From assembly GCA_029876055.1 (NCBI GenBank), contig CM056874.1, positions 5,890,001 through 5,954,000 on the forward strand: a stretch of 64,000 bases of DNA. Reading direction: 5' to 3'. The DNA is from Madurella fahalii. Its lineage: Eukaryota; Ascomycota; Sordariomycetes; Sordariales. How positions within the stretch are numbered: position 1 is the stretch's first letter; each line of letters begins with the position of its first letter. A model generated the notes under the pieces. The model made no database searches, had not been told where the DNA came from, and saw nothing but the letters and a program-made list of their open reading frames with translations. The position numbers and the translations under genes were made by a program. Of this stretch, positions 1 to 11,618 are shown piece after piece.

Positions 1-1845
1 ACCGCTTGCAAGCATCTCGGTCTAGTATGCGAGTACAAGCGGCCGATGTGGTGGAGCAACAACGATGCGCGGCGGAAGCACAAGGACGACATCAAGATGA
101 TCATCAAGCGCAAGAAGCTATCCGAGAAGTCGACGCACACAATCCAGACCGCCGTCGGCTCGCCGCCAGGCCTCTCGCACTCGCTCCCGACGTCGGCGAC
201 CTTCTCGGATCCCCTCGACCGCGCGCGCTCTGCCTCAATCGACTCGCACTTTGGTTTCAATTTCAATAGCCCGCAAAGCTCCCACGAATTCGGCCCATTT
301 ACGCCGCAGATGCACCCCGAATTCATGTTCTCGCCTTACTCACCTTACGAGATCGACGTCAAGACCGAGAGGCAAATGTTCATCAACGATGTCCCAACCT
401 TGAGGGAATCGACCACCTCGACCTTCAGCACCTACCAGACCCCTCCGCCGCCGGGCACGATCCTGCCTCAATTCCCTCTGGAAGGCGAATGGACGGAACA
501 GGTATACTCGGAGCGGAGGGAGTCGCTGACCGAAGAGACGCTGAACGTCAACTTCTTCGACTTTGCCCACGGACCGTCGATGAGCTCGAGACAAGTGGCA
601 ATTGAGCTCGACGAGGGCGACCAGCGGTTGCTCGATCACTTCGTCCAATTTGTGCTCCCCACCATCTTCCCGATCCTCGAGTCGAACCAACACGGATCGG
701 TCAGCTCCGACCTCATCCTCCCGGCGCTACAGAACAACAAGGGCTACCTGCACTGCTGCTTGAGCATCGCTGCCCAGCACTACAAGGCGGCGATGGGCCT
801 GCAGGGCGACGATATCGACGGCGACATCATGCGCCACCGGTACGCGACCATCTCGGCGCTCTGCGACGCCCTCAACAGGGACGAGAACCACCAGCAGATC
901 CTCGAGGCCGCCCTCGGCCTCATCTTCTTCCAGTGCTGCGTCGGCCGCTTCGACGACTCCCTCCCGGACATCCCCTGGCACCAGCACTTCCAAGCCGCCA
1001 TTTCGCTGGTCCAGAAACTCGACCTGCCGCGCATCGTCTCGGATCCCAACGAGCCGCTCACGCAAGCGCCCTTCAACATGACACTCACGGCGTGGATCGA
1101 CATCCTCGGCGCGACGATGCAGGGCCGCGCACCTACATTCGCGCACACCTACCGCGAGAAGCACCTCTCGCCGACCAACCCCTCGATGGGCCTCCGCGAG
1201 CTCATGGGCTGCGAGGACCGCGTCATGTACCTCATCTCGGAGATCGCCTGCCTCGAGGCGCTCAAGAAGGACGGCATGGACGACATCACGCTCTGCCAGC
1301 ACGTGCACGTGCTCGGCGACCAGATCGGCCTGACCGAGATGGGCGAGGGCAGCCCGGCGCTGCCGTTCAACGCTAACGGCTCGCTGAGCCCCAAGCAGCT
1401 GAGCAAGAACATCACGGCCGCGTTCCGCCTGGCCGCGCGCATCTACCTGTGCAGCCTGGTCCCCGGCTTCTCCCCCGCCCAGGCGAGCTGCGTCGGCCTG
1501 GTGGATAAGCTCGTGGGGGTGCTGCAGACGATCCCCTCGGGCCCGGCCGGGTTCGACCGCTCGCTTGCGTGGGTCTACCTCGTTGGCGGGAGCGTGAGCG
1601 TCGCGGGGTCGTCGTTCCGCCTCTTCTTTGAGGACCGGGTCGCCCAACTCGGGGATCTCGCCAACTTTGGCAGCTTCGGGCGGGTCGCATGCCTGCTTCG
1701 CGAGGTTTGGCTGCAAGTTGATTCGCAGCAGGCGGCGGCCTCTCCAGCTGGAACGGAGGCTCCACAGCAGCAACAGCAACAACAGCAGTATGTCCACTGG
1801 CGGGATGTCATGCAGATGAAGGGTTGGGATTACTTGCTCATTTGA
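1..1845 (+). CDS. Zn2Cys6 transcription factor, 5' partial
   Basis: The reading frame is open from base 1 to the TGA at 1843-1845 with no intron visible. The first residues hold C-x6-C followed by a basic stretch (EYKRP, then RRKHK and IKRKK). This matches the last two of the six cysteines of a fungal Zn2Cys6 DNA-binding cluster and its basic linker; the first four cysteines lie upstream of the window. After a Ser/Pro-rich disordered segment, roughly residues 190-560 form the helical 'fungal-specific transcription factor' region (PF11951-like, inferred from general character). A poly-Gln run of eight residues comes just before the C-terminal MKGWDYLLI. It is a nuclear sequence-specific regulator; its target genes cannot be told from sequence. 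The internal ATG at 46 is not the true start, because the zinc cluster continues upstream of it. Confidence 0.85.
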   Translation, partial: TACKHLGLVCEYKRPMWWSNNDARRKHKDDIKMIIKRKKLSEKSTHTIQTAVGSPPGLSHSLPTSATFSDPLDRARSASIDSHFGFNFNSPQSSHEFGPFTPQMHPEFMFSPYSPYEIDVKTERQMFINDVPTLRESTTSTFSTYQTPPPPGTILPQFPLEGEWTEQVYSERRESLTEETLNVNFFDFAHGPSMSSRQVAIELDEGDQRLLDHFVQFVLPTIFPILESNQHGSVSSDLILPALQNNKGYLHCCLSIAAQHYKAAMGLQGDDIDGDIMRHRYATISALCDALNRDENHQQILEAALGLIFFQCCVGRFDDSLPDIPWHQHFQAAISLVQKLDLPRIVSDPNEPLTQAPFNMTLTAWIDILGATMQGRAPTFAHTYREKHLSPTNPSMGLRELMGCEDRVMYLISEIACLEALKKDGMDDITLCQHVHVLGDQIGLTEMGEGSPALPFNANGSLSPKQLSKNITAAFRLAARIYLCSLVPGFSPAQASCVGLVDKLVGVLQTIPSGPAGFDRSLAWVYLVGGSVSVAGSSFRLFFEDRVAQLGDLANFGSFGRVACLLREVWLQVDSQQAAASPAGTEAPQQQQQQQQYVHWRDVMQMKGWDYLLI

Positions 1846-4787
1846 GGGAGAGAAAGGCAATCAAAGAAAAAAAAAAGAAAAAAAGAAAGAAAGGCGCCCG
1901 CTCGAAAGTTCTTCAATGCTGGTTTCACTTGAAGAGGCCTCTTCATCTGCATGGACAAACTAACTGCAAAGCTGTCAAAGCTTCGCTGTGGCGTGAATGG
2001 CCTCCTTCTTACTATCTTCACAGCTTGAAGTCTTTTTATCTTTTCTACTTAGTTTTTTTAAAAACTCGGGCTGCGCACCCATCTAGAGGTTGCCGCGAGG
2101 CAATTCAGCGAATTGTGGAGGAGAGAAGGTGAAGAGGAAGCAACTGGACGACACTGGACGCTGTGGTAGTGGTGCGATTCCGACAGGACTTGGACTGGGC
2201 CGTCGGATACCTCGAACCTTTCCTCTTTTCGTTTCTTTATCTTTTCTTATCTCTTATCTCTTTCCCTTAACCTAATATCTGGTGTCTCCCCGGTATATAC
2301 GGGTTGAGAAAGAAGCATGCATGATCATGGAGTTTGGGTTGGATCTGGCGCAATGGCTTCTATGGATACCACGGGATCTTTTGTTTCTGTTCGGAGTTGT
2401 AAATCAAAGTATGGATGGACACTTCGGTTGCCAAGGTGGTGAGACGGGATCTGGACTGTAAACTACCTAGCTTTATTGGATTATACCACACCCGCCCGAT
2501 CAAGGGTCGAGGGCAAAATGAGAAAGAATGATCCTACTTGACTGGTTTCCGGTGCTATGCTGTGACTTGAGCGGTTCCTCAGTCAAAGTACCAGGTCGGT
2601 GAGGCTAGACACTGCAGTTCTGGCTCTGTTGCCCTGGGTCATAGGTTTGGCCTTACCCCATGCATCAACGCACACTTGGGTTGGTGGTTAGGATAGCTGG
2701 CTGCCCAGGCAATACGGTGCGTCCACGTGGGACCCCAAGCACTCATCTCATTCTCCAGTTCCGTAGTATGAAAGTAACATGCATTAGCCTCCAGCAGGAG
2801 GGATTTGATGTGATATCTACTGTATAAACTACTAGTATGAGCCGGTATCTGTACGTCGGATGGTGCATCGGATCTGATGACACGGATTCCGAAACGGCTG
2901 GGTTTGTCATCGTCTGTACGTGGTTTCAACCAGGCATATTGCATTAGCGCCAGGGCACAGGGAACATCTCGGAATACGTAAACGTCGTCTTTGTGTGTCT
3001 TAACGGGGCCCTGGTCTGATCTTCTGTTGAAAAAGTACTGTGGCGTTCTAGAATGCTTGGTCGCAAAATCGGCGCTTGAGGATGCAGGGAGACCAGCCTA
3101 GCGGGGTCTGATGGTCGAACGGAGATTCTATTCATATATTGGCCTCCCTGGTGACCGCAGTCAGAATGCCGACATTCGCATCGCCATCAATCACGCTTGC
3201 ACTGCTAAGAGATTCCTTGAGCAAGATGTTTGTTGATCAATGGGCCGACGTCGGAGAGGGCTGTTTCGACCGTGGTGTGAAACAACTAGCCTTACGGCCT
3301 CTTGGGATCTACCGTGGACTGGGGGCTCAACGGCCCGACGGGTGGCCGCCCAGATCTGCGGCCGCCACCGCTCAACTCTCGGAGAGTTGGGCGTCCTCCA
3401 ATACCTTACCTTATGCCTTGACATCGGGCTGAAGCTGATCGTGGCACCGGCGACAACTCAACAGTCAGGCGCATCGGCCGACGCAATCCCGGGTGCAGTC
3501 GCGACGCGGCATTGATAGCGCCGTGAAAAGGTACAGCCACAAAAGCAAGGCAAGCTCAGTCCCGACTCGGCTGCTTTTCGGTCAGTCGATCATATTGAGG
3601 CCTCTAATGGTCGGAAGCGCTGCGGGTTGGCGATCGCGGACCGCGTTGCAGCGCAGGGCTCAATTGCCGACAGCAAGCGCTGCACAACAGCTCCCAGCGG
3701 CAAAAAGCGGGTTGTGTCGCAATGGGTTGGGGCTTTGGTGGTGTGCACAGCACGGTACAGTACAGTACGTGCACTCTCCCAGCACGCCGCTGGCCCCCGG
3801 AGCTGGCCAGGGCTGGCGAGCCAGATCTGGTGGGCCAATTCTCATCCAACCGCCGCGCTCCAAAATAGAATGACAGCCTTGGCTGGCCAATCAGGCGCGC
3901 GGCCGCGGCCCGGCGCGGCTGTTTTCCAAACGCCCTTCTTCGCTCCCAACTCCAAAGAAGCCTTCCTCACCACTCGTGCCGCTCCAGAGTCACCTGGTGT
4001 CCCAGAGAGATTACCGGCGCTTCTCATTGACCTCTCATCCACCGGAGACTGCATTTTCCCAAACGGCGCACTGCCTCAACCCGGGCCCTTGGCTTAGAGT
4101 TGTGACTTCGGGCTTATTGGTCAAAGTCATCGCGCAATTGTCGGCAGTCTGGTCTCTTCTGATGCATCTGGCCCATCGCCTAACCAGGCACGCTGCCAGC
4201 GCCCAGATGCCGCCTAGTCAGCCAGATCAATTTTGGCGCCCCCCGTGGAAGCTGGCTCCCCCGGCATGGGCCTGAGACCATGCGGCGGCCATAGGTTCTA
4301 CCCGGAGCATCGTCGCCATGCCGCCGACCAGACTCCACCAAAGATGGTCGGTTGGACATGGCGTCTCCTCCTGACCAGCTCCTCGGACCCTGCGTCGTGT
4401 TCCGTGCAAGAATAACCACAATTTGGATGCATCATCCGGCCCATCAGCAGGATTACACGGCACATAGCCATCCTGTTCCGATATACCTCCCAAGGAAGCC
4501 CTTGGATCCTGGCCATGCCTCTCTCCTCTCCTACCACACGCTCGCCCCACGCCTTCAATACAAGCAACAAGGTTGTGCTTTGTGTGAAAGAGCTGTTCCC
4601 CGCTCTCGTCCTGTCTGTCAACTTCATGTCTCTTTATGTTCGAGCCTCTGGAACCAACTCGAGGCGCCCATCACCCCGTTGAGACACCTAAACTGTAACA
4701 TCGAGAATCTCTAAGGATTTCCACGCGTCACCGGTCTAAGCCGACTATTTCGCAGCAATATCCACGATTGGGAAAATCAGATTCGAA
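1846..4787. other. Intergenic region and UTRs
   Basis: About 2.9 kb without a supportable gene. It begins with a purine tract rich in A (1862-1894) in the 3' UTR of the transcription factor. A CCAAT box lies at 3887-3891, a GTAC-rich repeat at about 3762-3779, and the last few hundred bases are probably the promoter and leader of the membrane-protein gene at 4788. Several ORFs of 60-156 codons occur on both strands but show no recognisable domain, no intron logic and no consistent coding bias. Confidence 0.6.
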
Positions 4788-6023
4788 ATGCATGGGCGGC
4801 GGTTAGCACTCCGGGTAGCTTCGCTCGCTGCCATATGTGTAACTGCGTCAGCGATACCAACACGCGACATATTCACGCGGCAATCAACTTGCGAGCCAGA
4901 CTACAACCGGTGCAGAGAGGCCGATCTCCCAGACAACTTCTGCTGCCCATCAGGGTCGAATTGTCTTGTCCTCGCGGGCAACACGACAGTTCTGTGCTGT
5001 CCTGAGGATTCGGACTGTGAGAGAATCGAGCCGCTCCCCTGCAACCTCGCTCTTCAAGATGCTGAGTTGCACCCCGATGCTGTCATCAAAACGACGGCGC
5101 TTGGAGGTACGATGGACAGATGCGCCGACCAGTGCTGTCCATTTGGCTACTCGTGCAGGGACGACGAATGCATTATGGACGAAAACCAGAATGCTGCTCC
5201 CATAGAGACGACCACTAGGCCAAGCACAACCAGTACCAGCAGTGCTAGGACGAGCGCTACTTCGGCGGCCGAGACGAGCGCGACGACGGCGGATCCTACC
5301 GACGTGACCGATAGCCCGAGCACGACAGGCGGCACTGACGAAACGAATGGCTCGGACAACGGCCCGCCCATCGCGGCTGTTGCCGGTGGTGCCGTCGCTG
5401 CGGCTATCGTCCTTGTTATTGCTGCCATCATTGCTTTTATCTTTTTCAAGAAGAAGCGGGAGAGTGAGGCTGGGAGCCCCCCGAAACTGTCACGCTCGAC
5501 GTCGTCTTTCGGCAACTTTATCAGTGGGCCCATCATGGCCGAAAACGCGACGCTGCGAAGCGACTTTGCCCGGGGTGCGAGTCATCGCGGCCCCGCCGAC
5601 GACCCTGGTTCCGTCACGGGCGATATTCTAGGATCCTCGATGAGCTCTCCGGAGCCGATGCCGGAAGCCCCGCCGACGGCAGCCCGCAAGGCGGCGCGGC
5701 AGAGCAGTGTCGCGTACGGCTATGGCGGGTCCGAGCTCTCGACGTTCCAGCCGTCTCCCTTCCTCGACATGCCCCACGTCGGCTATGACAACGGGTTGCT
5801 CATGCCGCAGACGCCCCGCCAGGACCGCGAGCCCAGCTCAGTGAGCATCAACGTGTTTGCCGATCCGAACATCACGCCGGACAGGTCACCCGAGAGCTAC
5901 AACTACGGGCGGTATAGCAACATGACCACTTTTACGCAGATGCTGGACAAGGCCGATCTCGGCGGTGTTGCGCGCGGCGAATCATATGTGCCATACCACG
6001 AAAGCCCGCAGCCTAAGAGGTAA
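4788..6023 (+). CDS. Cys-rich single-pass membrane protein (Mid2-like)
   Basis: Single-exon gene of 411 residues. Residues 1-22 form a signal peptide. Residues about 35-128 are a Cys-rich ectodomain with CCPSGSNC, LCCPEDSDC and QCCPFGYSC motifs, likely held by disulphides. Residues 135-192 are a Ser/Thr-rich stalk suited to O-mannosylation. A single membrane helix lies at about 194-220 (AAAIVLVIAAIIAFIFF), followed by a KKKRE stop-transfer signal and a 190-residue cytoplasmic tail rich in Ser and Pro. This layout is that of fungal Mid2/Wsc-like cell-surface proteins, and the CCPxGxxC pattern recurs in a widespread uncharacterised Pezizomycotina family. A role in cell-wall sensing is inference from topology only. 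The start is the first ATG and directly precedes the signal peptide. Confidence 0.8.
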   Translation: MHGRRLALRVASLAAICVTASAIPTRDIFTRQSTCEPDYNRCREADLPDNFCCPSGSNCLVLAGNTTVLCCPEDSDCERIEPLPCNLALQDAELHPDAVIKTTALGGTMDRCADQCCPFGYSCRDDECIMDENQNAAPIETTTRPSTTSTSSARTSATSAAETSATTADPTDVTDSPSTTGGTDETNGSDNGPPIAAVAGGAVAAAIVLVIAAIIAFIFFKKKRESEAGSPPKLSRSTSSFGNFISGPIMAENATLRSDFARGASHRGPADDPGSVTGDILGSSMSSPEPMPEAPPTAARKAARQSSVAYGYGGSELSTFQPSPFLDMPHVGYDNGLLMPQTPRQDREPSSVSINVFADPNITPDRSPESYNYGRYSNMTTFTQMLDKADLGGVARGESYVPYHESPQPKR

Positions 6024-6754
6024 TGTTCTTAAAGGGAGCAATGGGGAAGTATATAATGAGGCCAAGGATGGGTGAGAAAGTGATGCCGAGTTCTGGTGGC
6101 GCTCTCTACATTCTCTGCTCTTTTTCTTGATATTCTGTACACATTGATACCGGGAGTAATGGGGTGATTTTTTGGTGGTTTTTTTTTTCCCCTTTTACCA
6201 AGGGCAAGGCGTTGGTTGGCTTTTTGCAATGGATTTCGGGAAGGGGGACTCATTCTGCGTCATCACTCCGGCATTAACATCGCCCATCGATTACGGGCCC
6301 ATAGAAGGGGCAGGAGCGGAAAAGGCTGGCTTTTTATACCCTCGCCTAGATTGCGAACCTTTATATCTTCTCATGTATGCAAGTTTTAATCACAAGTTTG
6401 ATCTACGAACCTGCCCCTCCGTTTCTCTCGCCTCGCCTGCTGTCCCTCCGTGACATCAGGTGTGATCATGTTTCTCTCTTGAAGTTCGCCAACCCGGGAG
6501 TGGGATCGGACAGCGCGTGTGTGGTAGGTGTCAACGCTAACATATCCTATGCCTCGCTGCACTCGAAACCATAGATAGGAGAATAGATTCACGCCGCTTC
6601 TCTCAAGCTTGATATAAGGCATCACCATCACGTTCACGAGCCAGTCGAAATCTCCAGCCCCGACGTCTTGGATGAACCGCTTGATTGACCAATCCGTATA
6701 CACACATTATCCATCCGCTATTCCAAGCTACCGCACCCATATCCGAACGAGCCC
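6024..6754. other. Convergent intergenic region
   Basis: Lies between the 3' ends of two convergent genes. It contains a T-rich run at about 6169-6194, expected for 3' UTRs and polyadenylation. No gene or RNA recognised. Confidence 0.6.
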
Positions 6755-7544
6755 TCACAACTTTTTCTTCCCTGCGGCCGCCGCCGCCACCGCCGCCATC
6801 TTCTTCTCAGCCGCCTCCTTCTCCAGCTTGGCAATATCATCCGCGTCCTTCCTCTCGGCGTACCACTGGCCGGCCTGGAGCACCAAGACGCCCATCAGCA
6901 CCAGCGCAAGGATCACGTGGCTCGCGCTCAGCACCCGCAGGCTGTCCTCGCGGCCCAGCACCACTTCGCCCGAGAAGTAGCCCTCGTGCACCGCACCCGC
7001 ACCGGCCGTCTGCTTCCAGGCGGTGCCCTTCTGCAGGCCGCCGGGCTGGCTGACGGCGCGCAGGCCCTTGACGATGTTGCTGATGTAGACGCCGGCGCCG
7101 ACGACATAGAGGATGAGCGAGCCGCCGTCGAAGAGCACGTTGGCCTCGCTGGGGCGGAACAGCTTGATGAAGAAGCCGAGGAAGCAGACGAACATGATGA
7201 TGTGGAGCATGCGCGCGATGAGGGGCGGCGCCTGGTGCGTGAAGCGCAGGTGCGTCTCGAGGTGGTCGAGGAAGGACGGCGGGAGCGGGTCCGACGTCCA
7301 CAGCAGCGGGAAGTCGTAGGGGAACGAGGCGAAGAGGATGCCAAGGAAGAAACATATCGCTGGAGAGAGAGAGAAAAAAGAAACGCGGGCGTGTGTGTTA
7401 GTTGAGTGGAGTTAGGGTCGAGAGTAGGGAGCGTTGGAGGGAGGATGGCTTACGCCCGATGATGAGAAAGGTTGCAAAGGAGCCGCTGCCGCGGTAGTCC
7501 TTTGACCGGGTCGTTTTCGACCAGTCTACCCAGCGGGTTTGCAT
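6755..7544 (-). CDS. shr3: ER membrane chaperone Shr3 for amino-acid permeases
   Basis: Two exons on the minus strand, 7544-7454 and 7359-6755, joined across a 94-nt GT-AG intron; they total 696 nt and give 231 residues. The protein starts MQTRWVDWSK and has four hydrophobic segments: FATFLIIGPICFFLGILFA, LHIIMFVCFLGFFIKLF, SLILYVVGAGVYISNIV and ASHVILALVLMGVLVLQAG. It ends in a short charged tail rich in Lys and Ala with KKKL at the C-terminus. The FxLGxLFAxxPYDFPLLW segment is characteristic of Shr3, which in yeast prevents aggregation of amino-acid permeases in the ER and assists their packaging into COPII vesicles. The start was chosen because it gives the family's usual N-terminus right before the first membrane helix. 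Confidence 0.9.
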
Positions 7545-8090
7545 TTTTGGCTGTTGGTTATGATGGTGATATGGTGCTGGACGATAAGGTGGGTGTGGTT
7601 CTTTCTTTTTCCGCGCCTATGGATGAAAGGCCTTGGGACGCTGACGTTGGTGGACTCGGCACTGGGATGCGCCCGGATGCTGCGCTTGGGGGCAGAGGTA
7701 TTCCTTGACAGATTGATCCGCGTAATGGGTGGATCTTACGTTCGAAGTGCCTTGCGCTGGATTGGGCTGTGTGCGCAAGAATCCAGACAGTGCCCTCTCG
7801 AATTCGGTTGGAGGTTGGGGGAGCTTGGGAGACGCTCTGCGAAGCCAAAATCTCCAATGCAGGGACCCCCCACCGCGATGCGAGATCCTTAAAGCACAGC
7901 CCCACCGCTTTCTGTCTTCTGTAATGGCAGAATCGCATCCTGGAACTTACACCGGGTCGGGCCGTTAAAACCCCTAATCGCATACCACTGAAATGCCCCC
8001 CAGCCACCAACCACCCAATTCAACTGCCCCATAAAAAATAAAACAAATAGGTAATCCGTTTATTTATCTGTTACCATGTCCAGAGCCAAC
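7545..8090. other. Promoter of shr3 and 3' flank of the reductase
   Basis: No gene seen. Both flanking genes are on the minus strand, so this holds the shr3 upstream region and the downstream flank of the aldo/keto reductase, with an A-rich stretch at about 8031-8048. Confidence 0.55.
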
Positions 8091-9205
8091 TCACTCAGTG
8101 CTCCTATCTAATGCCTCCATACCGTGCGCATGATACCTGTCTCCGACAGGCCGATATTTCGACAGATATACATCAATCTCCGACATATCGTTCTCATTTA
8201 GTTCAATCTCAACCGCATTCTCCCTCACCCTCTCCGGGCTCGATGCCCCCGGGATAGGAATGATAGTGGGCATACCCGGCTTCCGGGACAGCAACCGCAC
8301 CCAATTGATGGCGATCTGGGCCGGCGTGCACCCCTTCTTGGCTGCCATCTCTTCAAGGTGCTTGACGAGAGCTAGGTTATTTTCCAACACGCTCGGCTGG
8401 AAGCGCGGGAGCATGCGCCGGAAGTCTCCTTCGGGGAGGTCATCGAACGACTGGATCTTGCCGGTCAAGGCTCCCCGGCCGAGGGGGGCTGCTGAGGTGT
8501 AAGCATACGTGAGCGCAACGGAGCGGCTGGAAAGGGAAGCTTACAGTAGGCGAGGATGGGAATGTCAAACTCGGCACAGGCTTCGGCGACGCCATTCTCC
8601 AGCGGCTCGGTGCACCACATCGAGAGCTCCACCTCGACTGACTCGATCTTGGCCACCTTCGCGGCTCTACGGATCGTTGCGGCACTGACCTCGCTCAGAG
8701 AAATGCCACCGATGTTGCCCGCATCGACTTGCTCTTTCAGGGCTGCGACGGTGGTCTCAATGTCCACCTTCTTGTCCTTGCGAGCCGACTCGAACTGGTC
8801 AATGCGACCCTTGCCGCCGATCAACCGGACGCAGGTCTCGACGCTGGCCCTGACACCCTCGGGCGAGGCGTCGACGGCGAAGTTCTCACCGACGCAGCCT
8901 TTGATGTTGAGCAGGATCTTGTCCTTGTCTTCGGGGTATTTCTCGTAGTACTTGTTGAGGAGAGTGAGTGAGTTGTTATCGGGGGGGCCGTAGAATTGGC
9001 CCCCGTTCATGTAGTTGCAGCCGTTTTCGAGAGCGGCTTTGATCACGGCGAAGCATTCCTCTTCAGGCAGTTTTTTAGGCCGCCATGTCAAGCCTACACC
9101 GTATAAGTCAGCTTGCTAGATAGATTGCAAGGGTTAAGAGGCTACGGTACCCATAAGGCCGAACCCAATGTTGCCTACTTGCTTGCCCTGAATCATGTGG
9201 CCCAT
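8091..9205 (-). CDS. Aldo/keto reductase, pyridoxal reductase type
   Basis: Three exons on the minus strand: 9205-9151, 9093-8545 and 8488-8091, total 1002 nt, 333 residues. Both introns (57 and 56 nt) have GT-AG ends and restore the frame at GLMG|LTWRP and LAY|SPLGRG. The fold is the NADPH-dependent AKR barrel. The catalytic Tyr53 sits in NGGQFYG, the Asn/Gly-containing variant seen in Plr1-type pyridoxal reductases, and the active-site Lys is in ILLNIKG. AYSPLGRGALTG and the late IPIPGA segment bind the cofactor. By family, the enzyme would reduce pyridoxal to pyridoxine in vitamin B6 salvage; other small aldehydes are possible substrates. It is cytosolic, with no targeting signal. Confidence 0.85.
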
Positions 9206-9944
9206 GGTTGGTAACGATACGTGCTGTTAAGCGAGTTGCGGTTTATATCAGAAGGTTGTCAAGAAAACGAAGAAGAGCGAGGTGTGATACGTTGATGACG
9301 GGGGGATGGCAATATAAGTGAGGACTAGAATACCCTTCCGGGGATGTCAACTAACAGAATGAAACGGACTTAAGTCGGACCTAAGTGATATCTACGATTC
9401 AGCCGGTGTTAGCTCTCTCTAGTCAACACTATCACCGCGTCAGCCGTTCCCAAGTTGGTGAAAGCGGGACCTTGTCTCATCAGCGTACGCGGCATGCTTT
9501 TGTATTCGTTGCGGGGAAGCCCAGACGGGTTCTCAGAGTCAGTGTATTCTCACGACAAGCAAGACGAGAGAGACGTTGGCCAATCGAGTTTCAAGGACAT
9601 GCCGAGCCAAGCTCCACCTCCTTCGACAGAACGCGGACCTGTGGTTCGCTGAAGCCGTGCGCCACTCGCCGAAGCATAGGCCAGAGAAGCTCAGCAGAAT
9701 GACGTGCAGAGCTCCTTTCTTCTGCCCCGACGATCTAAAGATAAAAATGGCCGATACGTGTCTAAGAGCTAGACAAACATTCTAGACAGGATCTGATGCG
9801 TCAATGAATTCTTCGAGTTTCCCCCAAGGATCGCAATCTGTAGGCGCTCTGTCGCCCCCGACGGCATTGATACCGCCGATAACGTGACTGTGCCGTCCCA
9901 GGCCATCAGATCCATCCGTCCCAGCTTTCAGAACCATAAACATC
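9206..9944. other. Divergent promoter region
   Basis: Separates the minus-strand aldo/keto reductase from the plus-strand DUF202 gene, so it should carry both promoters. Small ORFs here have no recognisable product. Confidence 0.55.
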
Positions 9945-11159
9945 ATGTCCCAGAGCGCCGCTCGGTCCGCCCCGCCCAACCCAAGCCCGATCTTGCCGAC
10001 CCTGCAGCGGAGAAAGTCATCCCAGCAACGTATTCAGGATATTCTAGAGGTCAGTTGCCGTTGAGTCTCTCTAAGCGCTTATCGGGGCCGCTGCGACACG
10101 ATCCGAGCCACTCGGCGCACCCCGTGGGCCAAACAACAAACCTCGGTCGTGCCTAGTGGTGGCCGTGATGGCTCGCATTGTCGAGGCGATATTTGGCTCC
10201 TCGGTAAACCACAACATCTCTGAGCGAACTGTCCGTACTCCGCCCACATGCGTGTCTATGCGTGCCTCGGCTACCACCCTACAGCGCTTGCATCAACACA
10301 AAGTAAGCTGACATATGTGCCGCCAAAAGGGTGCGCGCGAACGAGCCGAGACGATTGATCGAATCTCACCGGGCGTCAGTCCGGGGCTTCAACCGCTGCT
10401 TGGAGGTTCCCCCCGCGGACCCAACTACCTCGCAGGTTTAACCTCGACCCCCGAAGAGATCGGCAGCGACAGACATGGCACGGTGACTGCCCAGTCCGAG
10501 CGGCAGCACAGCATAACCTTTGATGGCCCGGCACAAGGGAGCCAGCTGGCGACACGTAGGCGGACTGGCCAGGGCAGGAAACCTTTCGGTCATCAGGGAG
10601 AGGGGGAGTCGCTGCCGCAGGGGGACGGTGTGAACGATGAGGGCGCGGCGGGGAGGGGATTGCCGGGCCGGGAGGACAAGCACTGGTGGACGAGGACGCT
10701 GCGCTATTTCCAGAGCATCGAGCTTGAGAATAAGGGGAGTGTCGCGCGGGATCACTTGGCGTTGGGTAAGACAGCCTCGGAAATGGCTGGCTCGAGTACG
10801 GCAGAAGGCTAACCCGTCGGCTGCTAGAACGGACGTTCCTCGCGTGGCTCCGCACGTCACTCGCGTTTGCCTCGATCGGTATCGCCATCACTCAGCTCTT
10901 CCGGCTCAACACGTCGCTGGCGGACGACAGCAAGCAGACCGAGACGCTGCGCCATCTCGGCAAGCCGCTGGGGTCGACCTTTTTGGCGATTAGTATCTTG
11001 ATCTTGCTGCTGGGGTATAACCGCTATCTCCAGGCGCAGCACTGGGTGATACGGGGAAAGTTCCCGGCGAGTCGCGGGACCATCATGCTGGTGGCGTTTA
11101 TAGCATTTGCCGTGACAGTGGCGTCGTTGATTGTGATCCTTGCTGTGCAGAGTATGTGA
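9945..11159 (+). CDS. DUF202 membrane protein
   Basis: The C-terminal half is certain. One exon ends at 10765 and is spliced over a 62-nt intron (branch site GGCTAAC) to 10828-11159, giving ARDHLALERTFLAWLRTSL, the DUF202 signature. Three membrane helices follow, ending LIVILAVQSM. The N-terminal half is disordered and its exon structure is not settled. A likely first exon is 9945-10049 (MSQSAARSAPPNPSPILPTL..., 35 codons, donor GTCAGT). The coding part before the signature is open from 10312 to 10765, with an in-frame TGA at 10309, so at least one upstream splice is needed unless translation starts at the ATG at 10315. DUF202 proteins are small inner- or vacuolar-type membrane proteins of unknown function, related to the membrane part of VTC polyphosphate polymerase subunits. 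Confidence 0.7.
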
Positions 11160-11618
11160 GATTTTACTCTGTCTGGTAATTGCATACTACGGCCGAGATT
11201 GGGGGTGGTTCTGTTGCTTTTGGTATCCAGGATTGTATCGAGGTTGGCGGGTATTTAAATGTACGAGGGTGATAATGATGTCTGTAAAGGGTTGGCGGGA
11301 GTAGGCATACACGTCAGTCTCTGAATGAATAAAACTGCGATTCAACAGAAGTAATACAAATCGGGAGCACAGATCTCACTTCTATTTTGGCCGAAATGTT
11401 TGGCCAAAAAGTCCATCCCCAATTCTCAGGTGCTTGTCTCAACTCAACCCACTTCGGAGCGTTTGTCCACACAATCTCACTTTCAAACCTTACGTCTCCC
11501 AATCCACCCAACCAACTACCAACCATCATCACTTCTCACCATCACTTCCAAACACAGCAACCCAAAACAAAACCCATAATTAAAACATACGAGATAAAAC
11601 AAAACGGAACAAAACAAA
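11160..11618. other. Intergenic region and helicase leader
   Basis: Contains the 3' UTR of the DUF202 gene and the 5' leader of the helicase gene, which becomes strongly CA- and A-rich from about 11500. No gene seen. Confidence 0.55.

Noticed and set aside
727..1860. Minus-strand ORF of 377 codons opposite the transcription factor
   Set aside because: It mirrors the GC-rich codon pattern of the plus-strand gene; the product is Arg/Ala/Val-rich with no domain, while the plus strand carries a zinc-cluster factor.
11387..11618. Upstream in-frame extension of the helicase
   Set aside because: Composition is leader-like (Asn, Thr, Lys, Gln from CA-rich DNA) and no family member has it; the ATG at 11619 fits better with one base added.
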